This document shows, in pieces, positions 47,140-56,900 of a DNA stretch of 64,000 nucleotides. Under the pieces are notes generated by a model. The model ran no database searches, was not told where the DNA came from, and saw only the letters and a program-made list of their open reading frames with translations. The DNA is from Atopobiaceae bacterium (GTDB lineage: Bacteria > Actinomycetota > Coriobacteriia > Coriobacteriales > Atopobiaceae): contig JAFWIE010000052.1 in assembly GCA_017533825.1 (NCBI GenBank), forward strand, positions 1-64,000, written 5' to 3'. Each line of letters begins with the position of its first letter. The first letter of the stretch is position 1. The position numbers and the translations under genes are program-made.

Positions 47140-48210
47140 TTAGAGGGTCGAGGAGTCGTAGGACGTGGAATCGTCGTAGGACGAGGAGTCGTCGTACGCC
47201 GAGTAATCGGTGTCATCGTACCCGTAATCAGAATAATCGCTCGCGACCTCGTTGCCGTACTCATCGTAGGAGGTCTCATCACCGGTGGACTCAGTTGCTG
47301 AAGAGGTAACCGTCTGGGGAACGGTGACCGCGGTTTCCTGAATCAAGCCGAAGCTGCTGAACTTCATGGAGAGGTTCATGTTCATGGTTACACCGCTAGG
47401 CTGCTCCTGCGTGGTGTCCTCGGTCTCGGACGTAGTCTGGTTCGCTGCGGCCGTGGCAGCCGGCTTGTACGCGAAGTTGTAGGTCATCTCGGTGAGGTGA
47501 TACTCCTTGTCGAAGACGTAGACGGCCGTGCTGTTCTGCAGGGCTTGGGTGAGCTGCGGGTCGTTGTTGACGCTGTTGTCGAGACCGAGGTCGTTGCCCA
47601 GCGTAGCCATCAGCTTGTCGCCGGAAACCGTCAGAGTGTAGCCGGTCGACGTGGGTGCGAACTCGCCCTGGCTCAGGAGCGTATCCATGGTGAGATCCTG
47701 AGAAGGAATGGCACTCTGATCGGATTCAGACTTGGTCCAGGTCTGTCCGTTGTCGCTGGAGGTGTAGGTTACGTACTTGGTGCCTTCCTTGGTGACATAG
47801 ATCTCTTGCTGGACCTCCTCGTCGAGGGCAGTTGCCGTTAGCGTTCCGTGAGCGTTGTCTCCCACGAAGTCGAGATTTGCGCCACTCCGCACGGTGATGC
47901 TCTCAGACTCTTCCTCGTAGCCGTACTCGTCAGTGGTGGGCGCACCAGTGACATCAAAGTCCATGCTGAAGTCGAGATGTGCATTGTTTGTGGCACCAGA
48001 CTGCTTGTACAGAAGGATGAGCTCATTTGCAGTCTTTGGACCGGAGTCTTCCTGCTGCGCCTCCTGATCTGTGGTGGCAGCAGTCTGCTCGGTCGTGGCC
48101 TCGGTCTGCTCCTCCTGAGCCGGTTGCGAACCGCCACAACCAGCAAGACCCGTGAGGATCAACGAACCAGCAAGCGCGAAGCTGGCCATTCTCTTGCCCA
48201 AAAGCTTCAT
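47140..48210 (-). CDS. Lipoprotein with acidic Ser/Tyr/Asp-rich tail
   Basis: A 356-residue lipoprotein. The signal peptide ends in the lipobox LAGC with C25 as the lipidated residue. A Q/E/T-rich linker (27-58) leads to a beta-rich domain (about 60-310) with repeated statements typical of lipid-binding or DUF6612-like lipoproteins (YVTKEGTKYVTYTSSD, DKEYHLTEMTYNFAYKP); this family link is tentative. The last 50 residues are a low-complexity tail of Ser, Tyr and Asp (YSAYDDSSSYDDSTSYD). GGGGAG precedes the ATG by 5-6 nt. It is divergent from the DAHP synthase gene. Function unknown. Confidence 0.8.
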   Translation of the reverse strand: MKLLGKRMASFALAGSLILTGLAGCGGSQPAQEEQTEATTEQTAATTDQEAQQEDSGPKTANELILLYKQSGATNNAHLDFSMDFDVTGAPTTDEYGYEEESESITVRSGANLDFVGDNAHGTLTATALDEEVQQEIYVTKEGTKYVTYTSSDNGQTWTKSESDQSAIPSQDLTMDTLLSQGEFAPTSTGYTLTVSGDKLMATLGNDLGLDNSVNNDPQLTQALQNSTAVYVFDKEYHLTEMTYNFAYKPAATAAANQTTSETEDTTQEQPSGVTMNMNLSMKFSSFGLIQETAVTVPQTVTSSATESTGDETSYDEYGNEVASDYSDYGYDDTDYSAYDDSSSYDDSTSYDSSTL

Positions 48211-48366
48211 TTCTTCTCCCCTTTCTTTGGGCTTAACGTATCAATGAATATACAGCAAGTGAGAAGCCACGTGAGCGGCATTTTAGTTGTCCACGTTGAG
48301 TGGTACGAGTACGAATGTAACCAAATGGCTCGCATTTGCCTTCGGCACTCACTGCGGAGGTGGTTT

Positions 48367-48441
48367 ATGGGATACTACCCAATCGTGCACGAGACAGTCT
48401 TTGCGAGCGGGATGCGTGCAGACTCCGTTCGCGACGTTTGA
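48367..48441 (+). CDS. Possible 24-residue leader peptide upstream of DAHP synthase
   Basis: A short frame MGYYPIVHETVFASG... of 24 codons has a strong ribosome site, GGAGG at 48356-48360, 6 nt before the ATG, better than that of the gene it precedes. It contains adjacent Tyr codons (TAC TAC) at positions 3-4 and ends 17 nt before the likely DAHP synthase start. Tyrosine is an end product of the pathway, so a translational or attenuation leader is possible, but no clear alternative hairpins were worked out. Confidence 0.38.
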   Translation: MGYYPIVHETVFASGMRADSVRDV

Positions 48442-48458
48442 TACGCGAGGTGATGGTA

Positions 48459-49487
48459 GTGTCCATGAACTTTAAGCGACGGTTGCCGATTCCAAAGGAG
48501 ATTCGCGAAGAGATGCCCTTGTCGGAGGAGTTGGCAGCCACGAAGGAGGCCTTCGATGCAGAGGTCGCCGATGCTCTGACGGGTAAGAGTGGCAAGCTAC
48601 TCGTAGTGGTGGGGCCGTGCTCGGCCGATCGCGAGGACGCGGTGCTCGAGTACGTCACGAGGCTCGCGAAGCTTCGCGAGTCCGTGGACGAGAAGCTGGT
48701 CCTCGTGCCGCGAGTGTACACCAACAAGCCGCGTACAAATGGCACCGGCTATAAGGGCATTCTGCATAATCCTGACCCCAGTCGTCCTGATGACCTGCTC
48801 GAGGGTGTGAAGGCCATCAGGCACCTTCACCTGCGCGTGGTGGAGGAGAGCGGGATGTTTACGGCGGACGAGATGCTGTATCCCGAGAACTACCAGTACC
48901 TCGTCGACTTGATCTCCTATACCGCGGTGGGCGCGCGTTCAACGGAAAACCAGCAACATCGTCTGGTCGCGAGTGGTGTTCCGGTGCCGGTGGGCATGAA
49001 GAATCCCACAGGCGGCAACTTCTCGGTGATGCTCAACTCCATCTATGCGGCTCAGCAGCCTCAGACGTTCATCTACCGCAATTGGGAAGTGGAGACGTCA
49101 GGAAACCCGCTGGCACACGCCGTGCTAAGAGGCCGCGTGGGATCGGACGGAAAGCAACACGCGAACTATCACTATGAGCACTTGGAGAGCCTCGCGGCGG
49201 CGTACAAGCCAGATGTCTTTGCAAATCCTGCCGTCATCGTGGACTGCAACCACGACAACTCCGCCAAGCGCCCGCTCGAACAGATGCGGATCTGCAACGA
49301 GGTCCTCGACAGCGTCGCGCGGTCCAAGGTGATTGCACGGTACTTCCGGGGATTCATGATTGAGAGCTACCTCGAGGACGGTGCGCAGCGCATCGGCGAT
49401 GGCATCTACGGGAAGTCAATTACCGATCCGTGCCTTGGTTGGGAGAAGACGAGCCACCTGATCATGAGTCTCGCCGACCGCCTGTAG
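48459..49487 (+). CDS. DAHP synthase, class I (aroG/aroF type)
   Basis: A 342-residue 3-deoxy-7-phosphoheptulonate synthase that joins PEP and erythrose 4-phosphate, the first step to aromatic amino acids. Key motifs: VVVGPCSADRE (metal and PEP site), VYTNKPRTNGTGYKG (KPRT loop), GARSTENQQHR and VIVDCNHDNSAKRPLEQ. Three starts are possible: ATG 48453, GTG 48459 and ATG 48465; GAGG at 48447-48450 is 8 nt before the GTG, so I chose that. It follows the small leader-like frame, and a perfect 14-bp terminator follows. No other aro genes are near. Whether it is Phe-, Tyr- or Trp-sensitive cannot be told. Confidence 0.93.
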   Translation: MSMNFKRRLPIPKEIREEMPLSEELAATKEAFDAEVADALTGKSGKLLVVVGPCSADREDAVLEYVTRLAKLRESVDEKLVLVPRVYTNKPRTNGTGYKGILHNPDPSRPDDLLEGVKAIRHLHLRVVEESGMFTADEMLYPENYQYLVDLISYTAVGARSTENQQHRLVASGVPVPVGMKNPTGGNFSVMLNSIYAAQQPQTFIYRNWEVETSGNPLAHAVLRGRVGSDGKQHANYHYEHLESLAAAYKPDVFANPAVIVDCNHDNSAKRPLEQMRICNEVLDSVARSKVIARYFRGFMIESYLEDGAQRIGDGIYGKSITDPCLGWEKTSHLIMSLADRL

Positions 49488-49518
49488 CCGACGCGAAGAG
49501 GACGGTCTTCAGTGTGCA

Positions 49519-49551
49519 AGGGCCCCGTACGATTTGCTCGTACGGGGCCCT
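49519..49551. terminator. Bidirectional terminator between DAHP synthase and lactate permease
   Basis: AGGGCCCCGTACGA (49519-49532) pairs perfectly with TCGTACGGGGCCCT (49538-49551), loop TTTGC. The genes on both sides converge on it. Confidence 0.75.
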
Positions 49552-49575
49552 GACGTATCGGATGGCTATGAGGAA

Positions 49576-51126
49576 CTACATGCCCAAGCCGAAGAGCACG
49601 CCGACCTGGATGAAGATGGCCATGATGATGACGAAGGCGAAGGCGAAGGGTGCAACCTTGCCGAGAACCTCGCCGTCCTTGCCCATGAGACCGCAGGAAG
49701 CGGTACCGATGGCGATGGATTGCGGCGAGAGCATCTTGCCGGCGGAGATGCCGAGGGAGTTGGCTGCGCACAGCCAGTACTCATTGGCGCCGATTGCCTG
49801 GGCAGCCTGCTGCTGCACGGAGCCAAAGAGGACCTCGCTCGAAGTGCCGGAACCCGTGACGAAGGTTCCCAACGCACCAAGTATGGGGGCGACGAGTGGG
49901 TAGAGGCCACCGAGGGTGCCGACAAAGAAGCTTGCGATGCTGGCGATCATGCCAGAGTAGCCCATGATCTTTGCGCAACCCAGAACGGCCAGCATCGTGA
50001 GGATTGTCTTGCTCATCTGCTTGCACGTGGACCAGAGCACCTGCATCATCTCGGGGAAGGGGCAACCCTGGATGAAGCCGCCAGCGATGCCGCAGATGAG
50101 AATGAGCACGCCAGGTGTGTTGATCCACGTGAAGGTAAGCGTTGCGTTTGGATCGCCCTGGTAGATGTTGACGGTGGTCTTGATGGCAGAGAGCGGCCCG
50201 TTGATGAAGGGAACGAGCTTAGAGGTGAGGACGAGAATCGCAAAGATGAGAATGAAGGGTGCCCAAGCGGTGAGGGCCTCCTTGGGCGTGAGCTCACCTT
50301 CTTGCTTGGGAGTATCGAGCGCGTATTCTGCGGGGACTTCACCCTTGAGCTTGAGCGCTACCACAAAGGTGACGACGAGCGCGACGACCGCTGCGACGAC
50401 CATGGGAAGGTCGGCACCGATGAAGGCCGCAGTTGCAATCTCGGGAAGCGTGACTGCGAGGCCGGTGATGAGCGTGATGGGAAGGACGCCCTTGAGCGCC
50501 TTCGGGCCACCGCCCACGATCATGACCATGAGGAACGGGGTGGCGATGACGAAGGGGGCCACCTGGAGAGCCTGCGTGAGAGCGAGCTTGATGGGGTCGA
50601 GACCGGTAATGCTGGCGAGCGTCGTGGTGGGAATACCGATGGAGCCAAACATGGTAGGCACACCGTTGCCCACGAGGCAGGCGAGGATTGCGATGATGGG
50701 GTCGAAGCCAAGTGCCATAAGCATGGACGCAGGGATGGCGACGGCGGTGCCGAAGCCTGCCATGCCCTCAAGGAAGCCGCCGAAGCACCAACCGATGAGC
50801 AGCACGAGCACGCGCATGTCGCTCGAGACCGACGTGAGCATGCCCTTGATGGTCTCCATTGCGCCGGTATGCACCGTGAGGTTATAGGTGAAGACTGCAG
50901 CGATGATCACGATGACGATGGGCCAGATGGCCATAGCCATGCCCTCGAAAGCAGCCGTAAGGGCGTTGATGGGGGTCATGTGCCACTTTGCCATAGCGAG
51001 TACGGCTGCCACGACCAAGGCACCGAGACTTGCCTTCCAGGCTTCCATCTTCATGCCGCAGAGAGCGAGCACGAGCCAGAGGATGGGCATAAGAGCAAGT
51101 ACAAAGTCAATAAGCAAATCTAACAC
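49576..51126 (-). CDS. lctP: L-lactate permease
   Basis: A 516-residue LctP-family transporter, with about a dozen membrane segments, that imports L-lactate (and often glycolate) with protons. Family motifs include FLEGMAGFGTAVAIPASML, FGSIGIPTTTLASITGLD and the C-terminal GTFVTGSGTSSEVLFGSVQ and NSLGISAGKMLSPQSIAI. The open frame extends to 51162, but the GTG at 51126 is preceded by GGGAG at 7 nt and begins at VLDLLIDFV, the usual start. With larB/larC close by, the window favours lactate use by this organism. Loss of a lactate dehydrogenase or racemase gene nearby means the catabolic partner is elsewhere. Confidence 0.93.
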   Translation of the reverse strand: MLDLLIDFVLALMPILWLVLALCGMKMEAWKASLGALVVAAVLAMAKWHMTPINALTAAFEGMAMAIWPIVIVIIAAVFTYNLTVHTGAMETIKGMLTSVSSDMRVLVLLIGWCFGGFLEGMAGFGTAVAIPASMLMALGFDPIIAILACLVGNGVPTMFGSIGIPTTTLASITGLDPIKLALTQALQVAPFVIATPFLMVMIVGGGPKALKGVLPITLITGLAVTLPEIATAAFIGADLPMVVAAVVALVVTFVVALKLKGEVPAEYALDTPKQEGELTPKEALTAWAPFILIFAILVLTSKLVPFINGPLSAIKTTVNIYQGDPNATLTFTWINTPGVLILICGIAGGFIQGCPFPEMMQVLWSTCKQMSKTILTMLAVLGCAKIMGYSGMIASIASFFVGTLGGLYPLVAPILGALGTFVTGSGTSSEVLFGSVQQQAAQAIGANEYWLCAANSLGISAGKMLSPQSIAIGTASCGLMGKDGEVLGKVAPFAFAFVIIMAIFIQVGVLFGLGM

Positions 51127-51366
51127 AATGATTCTCCCTTCACGAGGCCATGCATCGCGCATACCGCGTCGTAGTGTACTCCCCTTGGGGGGTGGAGGTG
51201 GTCCGCGTTTGACAACAATCTGGCGGTTGGTAGAAAACAGGGCAGTGGGAGACCATGATGAGGTGTCGCGTCGGAAACCAATGGGGCTACTCTCTGGTGA
51301 ACCCCGGTGAGGGTCTCCAGAGGGCAGCCCCCTGTCGGACTAGCTGGTCCTTCTCTGGGGTAAGGC

Positions 51367-53760
51367 TTACGTTGCGGTCGGGTCGTAGACGACGGTTCCG
51401 CCCGTCACCTCGATGTCCTCATCCTCGGCGTCTTCCTCGGAGAGCACCTTGCCACCGACTTCCGAGAAATCCTCGGCGATGGCGTTCGCTATGACGTTGA
51501 TGTAGGCCGGCTGGCCCTTCTCGTTGAGGTGAGTGTCGTCGTCATAGAACCATTCGTCGTGATTCTCGCTCGCCGCATGCCAGTCGATGAGCTTGACGTT
51601 ATCGTAGCGGCTGGTGAAGTCATCCAAGGTCTCGTTGATCTGTTCCTCCTCGACCTCGGGGATGTGCACGTTGACGAGGTACAGGGTGCGATCCTTGCAA
51701 AGCTTGCGCATGGCTTGGAGGTCGTCCTCGGTGGCAGGCATGTTGGAGAACGAGGCGACGACCACGATGTCGCCTACAACGCCCTGGTCGACGTATTGCT
51801 CGAGGACGCTTGCCGCTTGGAAGGGCTGACGCCCCACGTAGCTGTCGAGGAACCCATTCGGCAGATGGCTCTCCAAGTACCACTCGCCATCGCCCGCGAC
51901 GGAGTCGGCCACGATGAGGGGCATGGCAAAGCCCTCGTCTATGTCGTCAGAGGACGCGACGAGCACGAGAGGACTCTCGGCAGCCTCCTCGGGATCGTCA
52001 GTGGGCGTTGCGGTCGAGGCCTTGGATTTCTTCTTTGAGGACTTGGATGAGTCCTTCTTTGACGATGACTTGCTGGACTTCTTTGAGGACTCCTCTTCGT
52101 CGCTCGACGTTGACTTCTCCTCATCTTCTCTGGCATCGTCCTTGTCGTCAGCATCGTCCGCGTTGGTGGTGGGCTTGCGCTTAGAGAGGTCGATGGCGGT
52201 CGCCGCGCCCTCGCCGGTGCTCTTGATGGCTCCCTCAGGTACGGCGGCCTCGTCTGGGATGATGGCCAGGCCCGTCAGACCGCCGGCCAGGATGAGTGCA
52301 AGTGCTCCCGCCGGTATCCAGGCCAGGTAGTTGGGCTGGGCGCCCCGTCTGGTGGCACCCTCTTGGGGAACGAAGGGGATGCGTCCCTGTGCGATGGCGC
52401 CATCAATGAAGCGCAGTGAGAACTCGGCGCAGAGGACCGAGAGCGCGACGGCAAGCGCGACGAAGACGGGCGAGGTCGCGCTGTGTGTCACTTTGAAGAG
52501 TTGGAAGAAGGGGAAGTGCCACAGGTAGATGCCGAACGAGCGCTCACCAATCCAGACGAGAGGAGGCGTCGACAATATGCGGGCAAGCACGGAACTGGTC
52601 TCCAGCGCTCCCGCGAGTAGCGCGACAGAGAGGAGGGCTACGAGCAGCATGCCGCCGCGGTAGAGGAAGGGAGACGTCGCGGGGGAGGCGACCATGATGA
52701 TGACGATGCCGAGAAGTGCGACGGGGCCCACAAGGGCAAGCGGCGCGCTGCGAACGGTATGGCGGGCCGCATCAAGGCGTTGTGGCCGCCCACCGAGCGG
52801 CCACGCAAGGCCAAGCCAAGCACCGAGCAGCGGTGCGAAGGCGCGCGTGTCGGTTCCGTAGTAGACACGGGTGGGATCGCCATTCGGGTCGTAGAGTACG
52901 GCCATGAGCACGGCCGAGACGAACGTGAGTGTAAGGGTTGCCAGACGGGCCGTCTTGTTGGGGCGACCACCGGGGCAAAGCGCTCCGAGCAGGAGGCTCC
53001 AGACCACGAAGAATTGCATGTCGACGCCCAGATACCACAGATGTGTGAGCGGGGAGGTTCCACCCAGGTTGTCGAAGTACGACGCTCCCCTCAGGATGGC
53101 GCCGAGGTTATTGGCGAGAAGGAGCGAGGGCAGCAGGTCGGGCCGGAGCTTGGTGAGCAACACGTGGTTGAAGAGTGCACACGCCGCGATGGTGATCACG
53201 ATCATGAGAGCCATCGGCGGCCAGATGCGCGTCACGCGCCGCAGCCAGAGCTTGGGAATCGACGAGAAGCCAGTCCTGCGCAGCGCCTTGAGGATGCTTG
53301 CCGTCATGAGGTAGCCCGAGAGCACGAGGAACATGACGACGCCCATGTGGCCACTCGGCAGCCAGGGAACGGCAAGATGGTAGAGGACGATGGCGATGAT
53401 CGCGATGGCACGTATGCCCTCAAGGGACTCGACGCGACCTTTGCCTTGCGGTTGGCGTACCTCTCGTTCGGGCGCGCGGTTTCGTGTGCGCTCAGACGTG
53501 CGAGAGAAGCGTCGTGCCTCTTGCGTGCGCTCGCGACTTTGGGCGCGCGGGCGCGTGGGACGTTCGGAGCGTGTTGCCCGCGAACGCTCCGTGGAACGCG
53601 GACGTCCCTCGGATTGTGGACGGTCGCTGCGTCTCTCTGAGGCCCTTGCGCCTGACTGCCGCCTCGCACGCGAAGTAGTCTCGCGCGAGGCACGTCGCGA
53701 AGGTCGTTCGTCCGCTTGGTCTTCCGCAGATCGCTGCCTGCGTGTGGTGCGTTGTGCCAT
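51367..53760 (-). CDS. Acyltransferase-3 / SGNH protein (OatA-like)
   Basis: A 797-residue membrane protein. Residues 1-110 are an Arg/Ser/Glu-rich, probably disordered cytoplasmic tail. An acyltransferase-3 domain with about ten membrane helices follows (SLEGIRAIAIIAIVLYHL with the catalytic His; GHMGVVMFLVLSGYL). A linker rich in Lys, Ser and Asp leads to an extracytoplasmic SGNH-type domain (about 600-780) with IVADSVA holding the Ser and DDDTHLNEKG holding the Asp-x-x-His dyad. This is the layout of OatA-type peptidoglycan O-acetyltransferases, which protect against lysozyme. The Ser motif is ADS rather than GDS. The start is the ATG at 53760, with a weak ribosome site. It could acylate another envelope polymer. 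Confidence 0.87.
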   Translation of the reverse strand: MAQRTTRRQRSAEDQADERPSRRASRETTSRARRQSGARASERRSDRPQSEGRPRSTERSRATRSERPTRPRAQSRERTQEARRFSRTSERTRNRAPEREVRQPQGKGRVESLEGIRAIAIIAIVLYHLAVPWLPSGHMGVVMFLVLSGYLMTASILKALRRTGFSSIPKLWLRRVTRIWPPMALMIVITIAACALFNHVLLTKLRPDLLPSLLLANNLGAILRGASYFDNLGGTSPLTHLWYLGVDMQFFVVWSLLLGALCPGGRPNKTARLATLTLTFVSAVLMAVLYDPNGDPTRVYYGTDTRAFAPLLGAWLGLAWPLGGRPQRLDAARHTVRSAPLALVGPVALLGIVIIMVASPATSPFLYRGGMLLVALLSVALLAGALETSSVLARILSTPPLVWIGERSFGIYLWHFPFFQLFKVTHSATSPVFVALAVALSVLCAEFSLRFIDGAIAQGRIPFVPQEGATRRGAQPNYLAWIPAGALALILAGGLTGLAIIPDEAAVPEGAIKSTGEGAATAIDLSKRKPTTNADDADDKDDAREDEEKSTSSDEEESSKKSSKSSSKKDSSKSSKKKSKASTATPTDDPEEAAESPLVLVASSDDIDEGFAMPLIVADSVAGDGEWYLESHLPNGFLDSYVGRQPFQAASVLEQYVDQGVVGDIVVVASFSNMPATEDDLQAMRKLCKDRTLYLVNVHIPEVEEEQINETLDDFTSRYDNVKLIDWHAASENHDEWFYDDDTHLNEKGQPAYINVIANAIAEDFSEVGGKVLSEEDAEDEDIEVTGGTVVYDPTAT

Positions 53761-53971
53761 TTGGGTACCTGCCTGTCGAATCAGCAATGCATGTATGATA
53801 CGCCGATTTCACAGCGAGGGAAACCCAGACCTACGGACAATCAACTCATGGGTGAGTACTTCGCGGGCTATCTCCCGGGACAAATCTGGGCAACGTGATG
53901 GGGCTATAGGCCGTCTGCGAAGTTGCGTTCAATTATGGGTATAGTAATTGGGATATGAAGGGAGGTCGCGG

Positions 53972-56900
53972 ATGCTGCAGCTCGAGCACGTGTGCAAGTC
54001 TTATGTGACAAGCTCGTTTACCCAGGTGGCGCTTGATGACGTCAGCCTCGCATTTAGGGACAACGAGTTCGTCTCGATCTTGGGCCCCTCTGGCTCTGGC
54101 AAGACCACCATGCTCAACGTGATTGGCGGCCTCGACCACTTCGACTCTGGCGACCTCATCATCGACGGCATTTCCACACGCGAGTATAAGGACCGAGATT
54201 GGGACGCCTACCGCAACAACCGCATCGGCTTCGTCTTCCAAAGCTACAACCTCATCCCACACCAGACCATCCTTGCCAACGTTGAGCTTGCGCTGACGCT
54301 CTCGGGCGTGAGCGCCGCAGAGCGCCGTGAGCGCGCGAGGCAGGCATTGGTTGAGGTGGGGCTCGGCGACCACGTGGACAAGCGGCCGAGTCAGCTCTCC
54401 GGCGGCCAGATGCAGCGTGTCGCCATTGCCCGCGCGCTCATCAACGACCCGGAGATTCTCCTTGCCGACGAGCCTACCGGTGCGTTGGATTCGTGCACGT
54501 CGGTGCAGGTCATGGACCTCTTGCGCGAGGTCGCTGACGACCGCCTGGTGATCATGGTCACGCATAATCCGGAGCTCGCCCAGCAGTATTCGACCCGCAT
54601 CGTGGAACTTGCCGACGGACGCATCTGCGCCGATTCGGACCCCTTCGTTCCGATGCCTGAGGACCTGCGCGACGCCAAACCGCCTCGACGCACGTCTATG
54701 AGCTTCCTCACCGCCCTTGCGCTCTCGTTCAATAACCTGATGACGAAGAAGGGGCGTACGCTCATGACGGCGTTCGCGGGGTCAATCGGCATCATCGGCA
54801 TTGCTGCCATCCTCGCACTCGCCAACGGCGTCAACGCCTACATCCACGAGGTCGAGGAAGAGACGCTCTCGGTGTATCCGTTGCAGATCACGAGCTCCGG
54901 CTTCGACATGACGTCAATGATCGCCGATGTGCAGGGGCAGCGCGACGAGCTCAAGTCCGAGGAGGCAAAGAATCCCAACACCGTCATCGAGTCGCGGATG
55001 GTGGGAACCATGTTTGGCAGCGTGGGTAAGAATGACCTCGCCTCGCTCAAGGAATACCTCGACAAGGACGGTGGTGGCATCAACGGCTACGTGCAGGACA
55101 TTGAGTACCTGTACAGCGTGACGCCCCAGATCTTCCTGCACGACAAAGGGAAGAAGCCAGTGCAGGTCAACCCCGACACCACGTTCGAGTCCTTGGGCTT
55201 CGGCGGCTCCTCCATGATGTCCTCGGGCTTTTCGACTAACGTCTTCTCGCAGATGCCGGCTGACCTCTCTCTGGTGGAGGACCAATTCGAGATTCGTAAG
55301 GGCAGATGGCCGGAGGCCTATGACGAGCTGGTGCTCGTGCTCTCACCCCAGGGCACGATGTCGGACTTCATGAGCTATGCCATGGGACTTCGCGAGCACA
55401 AGGAACTCGAGGAGATGGTGCAGACCTTTGCGAAGGGGGAGAGCGTCGAGCCACCGGATGACGAGCTGAGCTTCAGTCTCGACGAACTGATGTCGACGAC
55501 GTTCAAGGTGGTGCCCGCGTATCGTTTCTATGAGCATGACGACGAGTACGACGTGTGGACCAAGAAGACCGATGACGGGGAGTTCGTAAAGGGGCTCATG
55601 AAGAAGGCGCCCACCCTCAAGGTTGTCGGTGTGGTTCAGCGCCGCGAGGACGTTGACGCCACGACCATCAGCATGGGCATCTACTACACGCCCGAGCTGA
55701 CCCAGTGGCTCATGGAGCAGGCCGCGCAGTCCCAGATCGTCAAAGAACAGCGTGCCCACCAAGACACGAACGTCCTCAGCGGCAAGTCGTTTGACGACGA
55801 GACGGCACAAGCCAATAAGGACCTTGACTTCTCGTCGCTCTTCTCGGTTGACGAGGACCAGATCGCCAAGGCGTTCAAGTTCGACGAAAGTGCGCTCGAC
55901 CTCTCATCGCTGGATCTCTCGGGGCTGGAGAACGCGTTCGATCCCTCCATGATGGCGAATGGGCTCGACCTCTCCGCAATCGACTTCTCGGCAGATGACC
56001 TTCAGGGGCTCGACATGAGCCAGCTCGACCTGGCGTCGTCCCTTCCCTCGCTCGCGGACTTCGGGGACTTCGGCCTCGATCCGAGCTCGCTCGACCTCTC
56101 GCGGATAGACCTCTCGCGTCTGGACTTCTCGGGCGTCGATCTCTCGCCGCTGCTCTCGCCCGAGTTGCTCAATGCGATGGCTCCCGACCTCTCGGCGGTT
56201 GACCTCAACGCGCTCATTGCGGGCATCACTCCCACCGTCGATCAGGAAGCGATTGCGAAGGCAGCCGCATCCTTGCAGGCTGGGTTTGCCGAATACGTGG
56301 CACAGAACGCGCTCGGCTCGACCGACGCGCAGGCGCTTGCCAACGCTCTGGCGAGCTACCTTGCCACTGATGAGGCGAATCAGGCGCTTCAGAGCGTACT
56401 TGGTTCGGTGACCATTTCGGATGCCGACCGTGCCCTCGTCGAGACCAGGTTGCGGGAACAGCTCGCAAACGCGGTTGCACCGAACGCGCTCGAGTCGTTG
56501 GACCCACAGACGCGCGCGTTGCTCGACGCCCAGATTGGAGCAGTCGTGGACCAGGTGGCTCAGGAGGTGGCTTCGCAGGTCGGCGCGCAGATTCAGGAGC
56601 AGATGCGCCAGCGACTGAGTGAGATCGACCTCTCGACCATCGACCCCTCTACGCTTGTTCCCGGCACGAACGATGGGGAGGCCGCAGACACTCAGGAGGT
56701 TCAGCTCCCTCCCGAGCTGCGGGAAGCGCTCGTACCCGACCTCTCACAGATTGACCTTTCGCAGATCGACCTCTCGGGCATCGACCTCTCGGGCATCGAC
56801 TTGAGCGTGTTGTTCTCTCCGGAGGTGATGGCCGCGCTCAGGCCGAACGTCTCTGCCATCGATGCGGCAGCACTCTTCGAGGGGGTGACGCCAAGCGTGG

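Noticed and set aside
48211..48458. T-box or other riboswitch before DAHP synthase
   Set aside because: No T-box AGGGTGGNACCGCG sequence or other known aptamer core is present; only the short leader-like frame was retained.
49534..51123. A 529-codon plus-strand frame rich in His, Asp and Glu
   Set aside because: It is antisense to lctP, whose membrane segments and motifs are clear; the composition is that of complemented hydrophobic codons.
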